A DNA stretch of 64,000 nt from CAYRUP01 sp964489265 (GTDB lineage Bacteria > Pseudomonadota > Gammaproteobacteria > DSM-16500): assembly GCA_964489265.1 (NCBI GenBank), contig CAZAXX010000002.1:1-64000 (forward strand). The letters run 5' to 3'. The notes under the pieces were generated by a model that did not search any database, was not told the DNA's origin, and worked only from the letters and a program-made list of their open reading frames with translations. Positions 51,424 through 60,251 of this stretch are shown here, one piece after another. How positions within the stretch are numbered: position 1 is the stretch's first letter; each line of letters opens with the position of its first letter. A program made the position numbers and the translations under genes.

Positions 51424-52617
51424 TTAACCTACAATAGTTAAAATAAAGAGAACAACGCTTACCAAAATTAACAATGCCAGCAATAATTTTCCACCAAACA
51501 CCGAATAGGGCAAGGATTTTTGTTTATTACTGTAACGCAAAAACCAAACGATCAAACCAGGTAAAATCAAGATTTGCAGAATAGCCACTGTACCTGCGAT
51601 AGATAAACCTAGCAAAAATGCTTTCTGATAAAAAATAACCGCTAAAATAGCAGGAATGTATGCGATAAAATACACTAACCAATTTTTTTTCTTTCCCAAA
51701 CCATCCGCAATAAAATCAGTGAGACTGATTGAGTTTGCTAAAAAAGAAGTAATGATACAAATCGAACTAAAAATATTGGTTGCCTGCGTGATCCATCCGA
51801 TGTGTAACGCTTGACTCAACGCAGATTGTAATTCAGATACCGGATGCGCGGATTGCGACATATGCTCTAAACCATAATCACCTGAATAAGGCACCACCGC
51901 AAAAATCACCGTTGCCCAAAGTACGTAGCAAAGAAAGGGAATAAAAGTACCAAAAAAAATAATTTTTTTAATTTTTTTGATATCCGTTTGATAATAACTA
52001 CGTAAACTCGGAATCAGTGTTGCAAACCCGAACGATGTAACCACAACAATAAGCAAAGAAGCCGAAATATTATTTTGTGGAATAAGTGAAATAGTCGCTA
52101 CATCAAAATGAAAAACCAGTCCAAAAACGACAGAAAAAAAGATAACTGCTTTTAATATCATTAACACGCGATTGGTTTTATCGGCAATATGAATACCGCG
52201 CGAAATAATAAAACCAAATATCAATAAAAATATAACAGATGCCGCCCATGCAGGTAATGTGATGCCTAGATAATGAAAATTAATTTTAACTAAATCACCA
52301 CCGCCTGAAAGATAGGCTGCAATCAATGAATACATGACGATGAGATTACAAATCCAGGCAATTATCACACCTGTTTTACCTAAAGCGGCACGTGACATTG
52401 AAATTAAGTTGGTGCCTGCTGGCAAAGCCAAATTCGCTTCTAAAAAATAATAAGCGCCTAACATCATGAGCAACCAAAAGAAAAACAGTATCAATACAGC
52501 GATAGGCAAGCCTAATTGTGCAATCGCGATAGGTAAGGCAAGAATCCCAGCGCCAATGACGTTACCTATGACGAGTAGAATTCCGCCCACTAATGAAGGT
52601 TTTTTTTGGGATGGCAT
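51424..52617 (-). CDS. Aromatic amino-acid permease (tryptophan/tyrosine type)
   Basis: A 397-residue inner-membrane transporter of the hydroxy/aromatic amino acid permease family (Mtr/TnaB/TyrP). It has the opening GGILLVIGNVIGAGILALPIA, eleven membrane helices and TSFGFATLIPSLRSY. It should import tryptophan, tyrosine or a related aromatic compound by proton symport. It lies five bases upstream of kynU on the same strand, which suggests that the substrate is tryptophan or kynurenine. Confidence 0.92.
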   Translation of the reverse strand: MPSQKKPSLVGGILLVIGNVIGAGILALPIAIAQLGLPIAVLILFFFWLLMMLGAYYFLEANLALPAGTNLISMSRAALGKTGVIIAWICNLIVMYSLIAAYLSGGGDLVKINFHYLGITLPAWAASVIFLLIFGFIISRGIHIADKTNRVLMILKAVIFFSVVFGLVFHFDVATISLIPQNNISASLLIVVVTSFGFATLIPSLRSYYQTDIKKIKKIIFFGTFIPFLCYVLWATVIFAVVPYSGDYGLEHMSQSAHPVSELQSALSQALHIGWITQATNIFSSICIITSFLANSISLTDFIADGLGKKKNWLVYFIAYIPAILAVIFYQKAFLLGLSIAGTVAILQILILPGLIVWFLRYSNKQKSLPYSVFGGKLLLALLILVSVVLFILTIVG

Positions 52618-52629
52618 CCTGGTTTATCC

Positions 52630-53283
52630 TTATGATGGCTTACGCTGAATTTGCTGTGATTCTGCCCCAGAACAAGGCAACAGATTAGGATCAAGCGTAA
52701 AATGCGCAGCGCCCAGTTGCAAATATGCATCCAATTTCTCAGCTGCTTTAATAATATTATCTTTAGACATCTGAAACTCTGGGCTATTCAAAACAGTTTC
52801 TAATATAAAGCGCGCCCCTTTTGTTTTTTCAAATTGTCTATATCCTGAATATTGCATCGGGATATTCTTATAGTTATCTCCCTCATGGGTTGCCATATCA
52901 AGCACTTCTCGACTAAACACAGTCGACGTCACCTTTCTTGGTAAACCACCCAATGTTGAATAGATAATATCGCCATTAATCCATTTACTCGCAATGAAAC
53001 TCGCTAATTTTGAAGAACGGCCTGGGACAATATCAATAGCGTTTCGAATTGTCTGAAAAAAACCCGCATCTTTTCTTAACGTAGTCACACCAAAAACTGC
53101 AAAAAATAATGCTAATAAATTTTCATGATTCATTTCCGTCATTAAATATGCTTTAAGATTGGTTGCGCGATTTAATCCTGGTTGGCGCTTATATACATCT
53201 TCATGCAAATATAAATCTACGGCTTCAATTGCTAATGTTCGTGCTCGTTCAAAAATCATTTCTTCAGTCCGTTGCGAAAGCAT
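52630..53283 (-). CDS. Hypothetical protein upstream of the permease
   Basis: A 217-residue soluble helical protein of unknown family (TEEMIFERARTLAIEAVDLY, FFQTIRNAIDIVPGRSSKLA, MQYSGYRQFEKTKGARFI). It lies 12 bases before the permease start and could be the first gene of its transcript, but nothing connects it with aromatic metabolism. It may be a secreted or regulatory orphan. A motif that resembles transposon-adapter translation (DVYKRQ) is only coincidental. Confidence 0.65.
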   Translation of the reverse strand: MLSQRTEEMIFERARTLAIEAVDLYLHEDVYKRQPGLNRATNLKAYLMTEMNHENLLALFFAVFGVTTLRKDAGFFQTIRNAIDIVPGRSSKLASFIASKWINGDIIYSTLGGLPRKVTSTVFSREVLDMATHEGDNYKNIPMQYSGYRQFEKTKGARFILETVLNSPEFQMSKDNIIKAAEKLDAYLQLGAAHFTLDPNLLPCSGAESQQIQRKPS

Positions 53284-53359
53284 GTTTAATTCTCCAGTGA
53301 AATTTTACGATACGGTATTCTGCTACAGCCGTTGCAAAAGCGCCATATTATAAAAAAAT

Positions 53360-54733
53360 TTACCTTGGTTTTTTTTGATTAGTCACTGGGGAAGGAGGAG
53401 AAACTGGACTTGAATCCACGCTCTGGTTGACAGGCGGCGCCTGGAACATCCGCCCTGCTGATAGAGCAGCCGATGCACTGCTCTCGACTTTTGCTTCAGA
53501 TGCGATAAAAGCAGCATATTCCTGATCATGCGCGACGAGTAAGCGTTTCGATGCTTCCTCTCTTGCACTGAGAATAGTATGTTCGTTTAAGATCTTACCC
53601 GGCATACTTTTTATTGAATAAACCAAATCAATTCCGCCCAACACGGCCGCCGCGGGTGGAAATGCCAAACTGACTACGAGTTTCGTAACGACTTTTGCTG
53701 CAGTCCCTTTATTCGCCCATGCTTTATCCATGGCATCCTTCGTTGTCATTTTCGGTGTAACAACGCGGATATGTCCACCTTTAGCATCAGATATTGAAGT
53801 TGACTGTCCACCTGCCGAAACTCCCGCTCCAGTTAACGCCACCGCGCCTTTAACCGCAATCTCTTCAACACTTTGTCCTATCACGGGCGCTGCGACTGTA
53901 GCAACAACTGATAATAATGTTCGCGCATAAAATTCTTTCCATTGTTTACTAATTCCTTTCATGATTATTTGATGATCTCGGAAAAATGTGTCAGTTAAGC
54001 TTTTTTGATTGGCTAATGCAGACGGCGGACAATACTTCGCAAAAATTTCTTCAAGATGTTTTTTATATTTACTGAGATCTTCCTCGTGATATGTCAGAAG
54101 CACTGCATCTACGGTCTTACCTAACATGACATAAACATTTTCTGGTATGTGTGGTTTTATTTCCTCAATAAAATCACGCAATCTTTTTAGGCTTATTTCT
54201 TGGTTGCTGATTTGTTGCTTATATTCTAAATACTTTTTTCCCAACTGATTATCGCCACTCACGAGCAATTCAAAATTCATTTCTTCTGATGCAATCTCAT
54301 ATTCTTCTGCTTTCTGCAGAGTAACAATATTTTTATCTCTAAACTTATTGAGCTTGCGAAGTACCAATTTGTAATATCTTTTTTCGTCGTCAGATAATTT
54401 TTCTGGTTCTTTTAAAAAATGACTGAATAATGCATCAAGTCTCGCTATGCATTTCAAATATTCTGAGCTATCTCCTGATGTTATAACGCGCACAATTTCT
54501 TCATGCGCCAAAGACACAATTTTCGGGACACCTGTTCTTATCTCTGGATCCTGCTGCGCGGGAACTTGCCTCTCGATTGTACTGCCAAAAAACTGAGACA
54601 ATGGCGCATTAACGCCGCCGTCGCGTTTAAAAAAATCATTATCAATTTCTTCGAGAAAGGATTCCGCATTACGACGAAAAAGGTCAGCGCCTTTTTCTTT
54701 CATCTCTTTATCTGGTTCACGAGCTCCACTCAT
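53360..54733 (-). CDS. Hypothetical effector-like protein with hydrophobic region
   Basis: A 457-residue protein. The N-terminal two thirds is charged and helical with coiled-coil character (about 90-250; LRKLNKFRDKNIVTLQKAEE). A central segment (about 275-310; TLLSVVATVAAPVIGQSVEE) and another near 360-380 (LVVSLAFPPAAAVLGGIDLV) are hydrophobic and may insert in membranes. The tail is Pro/Ser-rich (SPVSPPSPVTNQKKPR). I prefer ATG 54733, eight bases after AGAGG, to GTG 54742. Family unknown. Confidence 0.65.
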   Translation of the reverse strand: MSGAREPDKEMKEKGADLFRRNAESFLEEIDNDFFKRDGGVNAPLSQFFGSTIERQVPAQQDPEIRTGVPKIVSLAHEEIVRVITSGDSSEYLKCIARLDALFSHFLKEPEKLSDDEKRYYKLVLRKLNKFRDKNIVTLQKAEEYEIASEEMNFELLVSGDNQLGKKYLEYKQQISNQEISLKRLRDFIEEIKPHIPENVYVMLGKTVDAVLLTYHEEDLSKYKKHLEEIFAKYCPPSALANQKSLTDTFFRDHQIIMKGISKQWKEFYARTLLSVVATVAAPVIGQSVEEIAVKGAVALTGAGVSAGGQSTSISDAKGGHIRVVTPKMTTKDAMDKAWANKGTAAKVVTKLVVSLAFPPAAAVLGGIDLVYSIKSMPGKILNEHTILSAREEASKRLLVAHDQEYAAFIASEAKVESSASAALSAGRMFQAPPVNQSVDSSPVSPPSPVTNQKKPR

Positions 54734-54839
54734 GCTGAGCACCTCTTTGAACTGGATAATATAAGTATAGAATAAAATTGAATTTTTTTTATGAACGCAG
54801 CAACTTATTGATTTAGCATGATATTAGCAAATTCACTGA

Positions 54840-54881
54840 TTTTTCGTGCCCGTGCCCGCGTGCGTGCCCGTGCCCGTTTTT
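54840..54881. repeat. GC-rich repeat (CGTGCCCGTGCCCG units)
   Basis: TTTTCGTGCCCGTGCCCG, then CGTGCGTGCCCGTGCCCG, TTTTT. It is the same unit as 2288-2320 and, inverted, 16-53. It touches the stop codon of the cyclase gene. Confidence 0.85.
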
Positions 54882-55593
54882 ATAATTTTTTCCTACACAT
54901 AGCAACTAATCTAACCGGCGCTTCCGTACCATCTTTAATTTTCATAGGCAAAGCAAATATATAAGAATCCCCTGGATTTAATTGTTTTGCATTCGCCACA
55001 TTTTCTATGATGTATTTTCCCGCGCTTAACATTAATTCATGCACTGGAAAATCCGAGCCAAATGCATCGGGAGAAAGCGTATCAATTCCTATTCCAACAA
55101 TATTTCTGGAAAGTAATATTTTTGCCGCCTCAATTGAAATGTTCGGAAAAATTTTTTCGTTGCGATATTTTCCTGGTTGTTCCCAGCGTTCCGCCCAACC
55201 CGTATAAATAATGACGAAAGCGCCACTCGGTATCGTTCCATATTTTTTTTCAAATGAATGAATATCATCTGCTGTCACACTATAGTCATCATGTACATGA
55301 TCAGAAACATCAATCACTCGACACACGGTGATTAATGCATTAAGTGGAATATCACTAATTGAAGCTGCATGCTCATAACAATGCGAAGGCGCATCCATGT
55401 GAGTGCCAATGCCTGCTGACATCTCGAGACGCTGTACGCGAAATTTTATTTTGCCAGGCGCTTCTGCATTTTGAATCAAGCGTGCATTATATTTAAATCC
55501 AACATCAACGCCCCAGTGCGGCACATCGGGCGACAATGTATGCGTCAAATCAATAAAAACAAAATCGTCTAACACGTTTTTTTCGTTTAACAT
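54880..55593 (-). CDS. Cyclase-family (kynurenine formamidase-like) hydrolase
   Basis: A 237-residue metal-dependent hydrolase of the cyclase family, whose members include kynurenine formamidase KynB. The metal-binding motif GTHMDAPSH is present (His65, Asp67, His71 in this numbering). VFIDLTHTLSPDVPHWG opens the fold and GIGIDTLSPDAFGSDFPVH is typical. KynB would convert N-formylkynurenine to kynurenine, the substrate of kynU, 3.5 kb away on the same strand, which supports but does not prove that role. ATG 55593 is preferred (AAGGA nine bases before) over 55599. Confidence 0.8.
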   Translation of the reverse strand: MLNEKNVLDDFVFIDLTHTLSPDVPHWGVDVGFKYNARLIQNAEAPGKIKFRVQRLEMSAGIGTHMDAPSHCYEHAASISDIPLNALITVCRVIDVSDHVHDDYSVTADDIHSFEKKYGTIPSGAFVIIYTGWAERWEQPGKYRNEKIFPNISIEAAKILLSRNIVGIGIDTLSPDAFGSDFPVHELMLSAGKYIIENVANAKQLNPGDSYIFALPMKIKDGTEAPVRLVAMCRKKL

Positions 55594-55624
55594 AATCATC
55601 CATCCTTAGTTGATTGTGTTAGAG

Positions 55625-55652
55625 AACCCCGGCTTGATTATAGACCGGGGTT
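55625..55652. repeat. Inverted repeat AACCCCGG..CCGGGGTT
   Basis: Eight-base arms, 12-base loop, just after the glutamine synthetase stop on the minus strand. No T-tract follows; it may be a weak terminator or RNA-stability stem. Confidence 0.5.
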
Positions 55653-55659
55653 ATAAACA

Positions 55660-56739
55660 TCAAGAACAAACTTCTACTTTAGCGTTTTTTTTTACATCAG
55701 TTCCACAAATCGTTTCTACTAAAACGGAAGCAACTTCATAAGGATTTGCATTTGCGCCTGGGCGACGATCTTCAATATAACCATAACCCTTCAATTCAAC
55801 CGGTCGAGGAATTCGGATTGAAGCACCACGATTACCGACACCGGAAATAAATTGCGACATATGCGCTGTTTCATGTTTGCCTGTTAAACGTTGTTCCAAG
55901 TCATGACCGTACACAGCAATGTGTTCATTGTGGCGTACTTCCAATGCTTTGATTGCCTGATGGATAGCATCCATACCGGTTTTCGGATTTCGCATTGCTG
56001 TCGTGGAAAAATTAGTATGTTTTCCAGCGCCATTCCAATCGCCTTTCACTGGTTTTGGATGTAATCGCGCGGTAATGTCATATTCTTCACCGATACGATA
56101 CAGTAACCAACGCGCAAGCCATAAATGATCAGACACAGTCACTGGATCAGCGCTTTCGCTTTCAACACCACGATAACCGATTTGAAATTCCCACTGTCCC
56201 GGCATCACTTCTGCATTGGTTCCATACAGCATTAATCCTGCATCCAAACACGCTTGCGCATGTTCTTCCACCAAATGTCTGCCAAAAACTTCATCCGCGC
56301 CAACACCACAATAAAAAGGACCTTGTGGAGCGGGATAGCCACGCTCAGGCCAACCGAGCGGTTGTTGCCCGCTAAACAGCGTATATTCTTGCTCGAAACC
56401 AATCCATGGATCTTGCACGTGACCATACTGTTTCATGATTTGTACCAAGTGAGCGCGCTTGTTGCTTGGGTGCGGCGTGCCATCTGGATTCAATACTTCG
56501 CACAAGACCAAGAAATTAGGTTCACCTAAAATAGGGTCTTTGACAAAACAAACTGGCTGCAAAATGAGGTCAGAATCATGCCCTACTGCCTGCCAGGTGG
56601 ATGAACCATCAAAGCTCCACTGTGGGAAATCCGCTAATGTGACTGCTTGATTAAACGGTACAATTTTAACTTTCGAACGCAAGGTTTGGGTCGGGCTGGT
56701 GCCATCGATCCAGATATAGGTTGCTTGTGATAAATTCAT
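55660..56739 (-). CDS. Glutamine synthetase, type II
   Basis: A 359-residue enzyme ligating ammonia to glutamate. The length and motifs are of the eukaryotic-type GSII family, shorter than the roughly 470-residue GlnA: FPQWSFDGSSTWQAVG, GFEQEYTLF, GVGADEVFGR, NGAGKHTNFST, and GNRGASIRIPR. All metal and substrate regions are present. I start at ATG 56739 (MNLSQATYIWIDG) behind AAAGAGAG, not the upstream ATG at 56790. It appears monocistronic. GSII occurs in a scattered set of bacteria, suggesting transfer in the past. Not adenylylated in known cases. Confidence 0.9.
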   Translation of the reverse strand: MNLSQATYIWIDGTSPTQTLRSKVKIVPFNQAVTLADFPQWSFDGSSTWQAVGHDSDLILQPVCFVKDPILGEPNFLVLCEVLNPDGTPHPSNKRAHLVQIMKQYGHVQDPWIGFEQEYTLFSGQQPLGWPERGYPAPQGPFYCGVGADEVFGRHLVEEHAQACLDAGLMLYGTNAEVMPGQWEFQIGYRGVESESADPVTVSDHLWLARWLLYRIGEEYDITARLHPKPVKGDWNGAGKHTNFSTTAMRNPKTGMDAIHQAIKALEVRHNEHIAVYGHDLEQRLTGKHETAHMSQFISGVGNRGASIRIPRPVELKGYGYIEDRRPGANANPYEVASVLVETICGTDVKKNAKVEVCS

Positions 56740-56841
56740 AAATACTCTCTTTGAGGTGTAGTTAATGCTTGCGGAAGGAAATTTTAGCAAAAATTGCCGT
56801 GAGTAGAAATGACAAATGCGATATTTCTGAAATAACCGGGG

Positions 56842-56847
56842 TATAAT
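56842..56847 (+). promoter_or_regulatory. -10 element for the entericidin-like gene
   Basis: TATAAT 35 bases before the ATG at 56882. No good -35 is visible; GGAGAAAA before the ATG gives the ribosome site. Confidence 0.5.
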
Positions 56848-56881
56848 GCAAAAGCAATTTAAAATTTACGGAGAAAATTTT

Positions 56882-57025
56882 ATGAAATTGACTATCAAAA
56901 CTCTTTTGGTCAGCCTGGTTTTAGTAAGCTTTGGATTTTTAGCAGGGTGTGAACATACCGCTGCTGGATTTGGGAAAGATATGCAAGATAATGGTAAAAA
57001 GCTTGAAAAATCAATGAATCAGTAG
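56882..57025 (+). CDS. Entericidin-like small lipoprotein
   Basis: A 47-residue lipoprotein. The signal peptide MKLTIKTLLVSLVLVSFGFL ends in the lipobox LAGC (Cys22), followed by EHTAAGFGKDMQDNGKKLEKS, the pattern of entericidin A/B (C-T-AG-GKD). A strong ribosome site (GGAGAAAA) and a -10 element precede it. Entericidins are small cell-envelope lipoproteins induced by stress in other bacteria. It would be processed by LspA (1772). Confidence 0.8.
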   Translation: MKLTIKTLLVSLVLVSFGFLAGCEHTAAGFGKDMQDNGKKLEKSMNQ

Positions 57026-57034
57026 GTACCTATG

Positions 57035-57112
57035 TGTCATCCTGAGCGCAGCGAAGGACCTCCCGATAAATATCAGGAGATCCTTCGAGCAAGAAGTGCT
57101 CTCAGGATGACA
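57035..57112. repeat. TCATCC-type inverted repeat
   Basis: TGTCATCCTGAGCGCAGCG..GGACCTCC and GGAGATCCTTCGAGC..CTCAGGATGACA. Its right end encodes the last codons and stop (GTG TCA TCC TGA) of the gene at 57102. Confidence 0.9.
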
Positions 57113-59606
57113 CGGTTTTTTCAGGCACCTTCACAATCGCCTTAATACGCACCATCTCCGGATCATATAACGGCCTTAACGAAACAATAATCGGATAACA
57201 TTTCCCATTAATTTCAACTTCCCACTCACCACTTGCCAAGTAAGTTGCATCAACCGGCTCACCCGCTTCCACCATCGCCAACCCAACAGCGCCACCCAGC
57301 GTAAATCCATACGAGCCAGCTCGCACATAACCTATCGCTTTACCATTACGACGAATGACTTCCGCGTGATACAACAAAGGCTCTGGATCTTTTACCAATA
57401 TCTGCACCAACCGCCGCAAGTATGGACCCGAATTTTTTTTCTTAACTGCGGCCTCTTTACCGATAAAATCATCTGGTTTATTCAAATCAACTGCAAAACC
57501 TAAACCACACTCATAAGGATCATCCGTGTTATCAATATCGTGACCATAATCACGATAACCTTTTTCTAAACGTAAACTCGCCAACGCTTTAAGACCCGCA
57601 TGTTGCAAACCTAACTGCGGCGCATCTTTTCCTGCCGCAATAATACGATCATACACATGCGTTGCTTGTTCAGCAGGAATATAAAGTTCATAACCCAACT
57701 CACCCAAATAAGTAATGCGAATACACAAAACACGCGCAAATCCAATATCAATTTCACGCGCTGTGCGGAAAGGAAATGTTTCATTGGATAAATTTTCAGT
57801 GGTTAACATCTGCAATAAATCACGCGAATTCGGGCCTTGCAAATTGAGTTGTCCGAAAGCCGAAGTCATATCCGTCACAAATGCGTGTGCACCATCTGGA
57901 ATATTGCGCCTCAGCCAGGTTTCTGCATGACGATGCATGGTGTCTGTCACGACAATTAAAAATTTTTCTTCACTTAATTTAGTGACTGTCAAATCCGCTT
58001 CTAGTTTACCCTCGTGATTTAACCATTGCGTGTAAGTAATAACACCGACCATGCCATCCACTTGATTCGCAGAAATTTTATTTAACACACGACCTGCATC
58101 ACGTCCTTGCACCAAAAATTTCGACATGAAGGACATATCCATGACTATCACTTTTTCACGCGCTGCGCGATGCTCTGCTTCCCAGTAAGGAAACCAATTC
58201 ATTCTGCCCCAACTTAATTTTTCCACATGCGGCAAAACACCTTCTGGCGCAAACCAGTCAGCACCTTCCCAACCGCTCACATCTTTAAAATAAGCACCAC
58301 ATGCTGCAAGACGATCATGAAACGGTGATTTTTTCACACCGCGCGCTGTTTGTGGTGACATGGTTGGATAGTGACAACGATAAACCATCCCGAGTGATTC
58401 GACAGTACGCGTTTTACGATATTCCGGATTGGATTGGTATGCATGCAATCGATCAATATTCATTCCCGTAATATCAACATCCGGTGTGCCATTCACAATC
58501 CAATGCGCCATCACACGACCCAATCCACCGCCTGTCAAAATTCCAATTGAATTTAATCCGGCAGCCACAAAATAATTTTTTAACTCAGGTGCTTCACCGA
58601 CGATGGGATGTAAATCCGGTGTGAAACTTTCTGGTCCACAGAAAAATTTTTTGATACCTACATCTAATGTAACGGGAACACGCTGCATGGCTTTTTCGAG
58701 AAAAGGTAACATACGATCCCAATCGGGTTGAATTTCGCCGAAAGAAAAATCCGCTGGAATACCGTCAATTTTCCACGGCGCACAAACCGGTTCAAACAGT
58801 CCGACCATCAAACCACCCACTTCCTCGCGGAAATATCCATAAGAGGAAGGATCTTCTAAAACAGGCATATTTTTAGGAAGATTTTTAATTTCTTCCGTGA
58901 TCATATAATAATGTTCCGCCGCCTGATTTGGGATATTCACGCCGGTTTTTTCGCCAAATTGGCGCGCCCACATGCCAGTACAATTGACGACATACTCGGC
59001 TTCGATATTTCCATACAACGTTGCAACACCAGTTACTACTTTATTTTTTTGCAAAACTGCAGTCACAGGTACTTTTTCAAAAACTTGTACGCCTTTCAAA
59101 CGCGCGCCTTTGCAAAGCGCCATCGTGACATCCACAGGATTTATCTTGCCATCTTCTTTGACATAAAAACCTGCTAATAAATCATCGACACGTGCCACTG
59201 GAAAAAGTTCAGCAATTTCTTTTGGCGAAATTTCGTGAACATCCACGCCACAATAACGATTAAATGTAGCGACGCGACGATATTCTTCTAACCGATCTTT
59301 ATCACCTGCGACTTCGATAAAACCAACCGGATTAAAACCGGTTGCATGGCCGGTTTCTGTTTCTAAACGACGATATAATTTTTGCGAATATTTGCGCATT
59401 TCGGTCGATGTTTCGGATGTCGATCCAAAAGTCACCATCAAACCTGCTGCATGCCACGTTGTTCCAGATGTCACTTGATCGCGCTCGAGCAAAACGATAT
59501 CTCGCCAACCCATTTCTGCTAAATGATATGCAACGGAACAACCAATAATGCCACCGCCAATGACAACTACGCGTGCGGTTTTGGGTAATGTTTGATTTAC
59601 TGACAT
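57102..59606 (-). CDS. FAD oxidoreductase / aminomethyltransferase-type (dimethylglycine dehydrogenase-like)
   Basis: An 834-residue fusion. The N-terminal FAD-dependent DAO domain (about 10-385) has the dinucleotide motif VVVIGGGIIGCSVAYHLA and the flavin-linkage region SGTTWHAAGLM. A short middle domain follows, then a GcvT-like folate-binding domain (about 450-735) and its C-terminal barrel (to 830). This is the architecture of dimethylglycine/sarcosine dehydrogenases and the PDPR regulator. It probably oxidises an N-methyl amine and passes the one-carbon unit to tetrahydrofolate. Ribosome site AAGGAG. Its C-terminal VSS-stop comes from the repeat. Divergent from the TetR gene. Confidence 0.88.
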   Translation of the reverse strand: MSVNQTLPKTARVVVIGGGIIGCSVAYHLAEMGWRDIVLLERDQVTSGTTWHAAGLMVTFGSTSETSTEMRKYSQKLYRRLETETGHATGFNPVGFIEVAGDKDRLEEYRRVATFNRYCGVDVHEISPKEIAELFPVARVDDLLAGFYVKEDGKINPVDVTMALCKGARLKGVQVFEKVPVTAVLQKNKVVTGVATLYGNIEAEYVVNCTGMWARQFGEKTGVNIPNQAAEHYYMITEEIKNLPKNMPVLEDPSSYGYFREEVGGLMVGLFEPVCAPWKIDGIPADFSFGEIQPDWDRMLPFLEKAMQRVPVTLDVGIKKFFCGPESFTPDLHPIVGEAPELKNYFVAAGLNSIGILTGGGLGRVMAHWIVNGTPDVDITGMNIDRLHAYQSNPEYRKTRTVESLGMVYRCHYPTMSPQTARGVKKSPFHDRLAACGAYFKDVSGWEGADWFAPEGVLPHVEKLSWGRMNWFPYWEAEHRAAREKVIVMDMSFMSKFLVQGRDAGRVLNKISANQVDGMVGVITYTQWLNHEGKLEADLTVTKLSEEKFLIVVTDTMHRHAETWLRRNIPDGAHAFVTDMTSAFGQLNLQGPNSRDLLQMLTTENLSNETFPFRTAREIDIGFARVLCIRITYLGELGYELYIPAEQATHVYDRIIAAGKDAPQLGLQHAGLKALASLRLEKGYRDYGHDIDNTDDPYECGLGFAVDLNKPDDFIGKEAAVKKKNSGPYLRRLVQILVKDPEPLLYHAEVIRRNGKAIGYVRAGSYGFTLGGAVGLAMVEAGEPVDATYLASGEWEVEINGKCYPIIVSLRPLYDPEMVRIKAIVKVPEKTVSS

Positions 59607-59672
59607 GACAACACTCCTTTTTTATAAAATTTCCAGCCGTGCATGATACCTGACGTCGCATCACAAAAATAG

Positions 59673-59700
59673 TTGACATTTACCTACCTACTAGTAGAAT
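59673..59700 (+). promoter_or_regulatory. Promoter with palindromic operator for the tetR gene
   Basis: TTGACA (59673-59678), 16 bases, TAGAAT (59695-59700). The palindrome CTACTAGTAG (59688-59697) overlaps the spacer and -10, so a bound repressor would block the polymerase. The predicted start is near 59707, at or next to the ATG at 59708. Confidence 0.65.
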
Positions 59701-59707
59701 GGCCGGC

Positions 59708-60238
59708 ATGAATACTACCAAAGACAAATTACTCGAAGTCGCGCAACTTATGATACAAACGCGCGGCTACAACGCATTTAGTTATGCGGATCTGGCCAAA
59801 CTCGTCAAAATCAAAAAAGCCAGCATTCATTATTATTTCCCAGCCAAAATAGACATTGGAATTGCTGTCACTCGACAGTATCGCGAACATTTTTTAAAGC
59901 TCCTCGCAGAGATTAACAATCTCGAAATTCCCTGGCTTGATAAAATCAAACACTACGCTCGTTTATACAAAGAAGTTTTAAACGATAATCGCATTTGTTT
60001 GTGTGGATCATTAGCAACAGATATTCGAACCTTACCGAAAAAATTGCAAAACGAAGTTCGATTATTTTTTAGCGACAATGTGCTTTGGCTCGCACAAATT
60101 CTTCCTGACAAAAATTCAGAAAAAGCACACTTGATTTTGTCAACATTGCAAGGCGCCATGATCATGGCAAGCACGCAAGCCAGTGATAAAGATGTGTTTT
60201 CTTCCATCGTCAATCAACTAATCAACAAACTCAATTAA
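59708..60238 (+). CDS. TetR-family transcriptional regulator
   Basis: A 176-residue repressor. The N-terminal helix-turn-helix (TRGYNAFSYADLAKLVKIKK, ASIHYYFPAK) is typical of TetR and close to the QacR/NemR-type. The C-terminal ligand domain is variable. The start codon at 59699 overlaps the -10 element, so ATG 59708 is preferred and the mRNA may be leaderless. It lies 13 bases before an MFS gene and divergent from a flavoprotein; it probably represses itself and the transporter, and perhaps the flavoprotein. Confidence 0.85.
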   Translation: MNTTKDKLLEVAQLMIQTRGYNAFSYADLAKLVKIKKASIHYYFPAKIDIGIAVTRQYREHFLKLLAEINNLEIPWLDKIKHYARLYKEVLNDNRICLCGSLATDIRTLPKKLQNEVRLFFSDNVLWLAQILPDKNSEKAHLILSTLQGAMIMASTQASDKDVFSSIVNQLINKLN

Positions 60239-60251
60239 GGGTTGCATTGCC

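Noticed and set aside
53183..53203. The peptide DVYKRQ in the protein at 52630, a known translation of the Nextera transposon end, might signal adapter contamination.
   Set aside because: The bases here (GATGTATATAAGCGCCAA) differ from the adapter at several positions, so the match is only at the peptide level.
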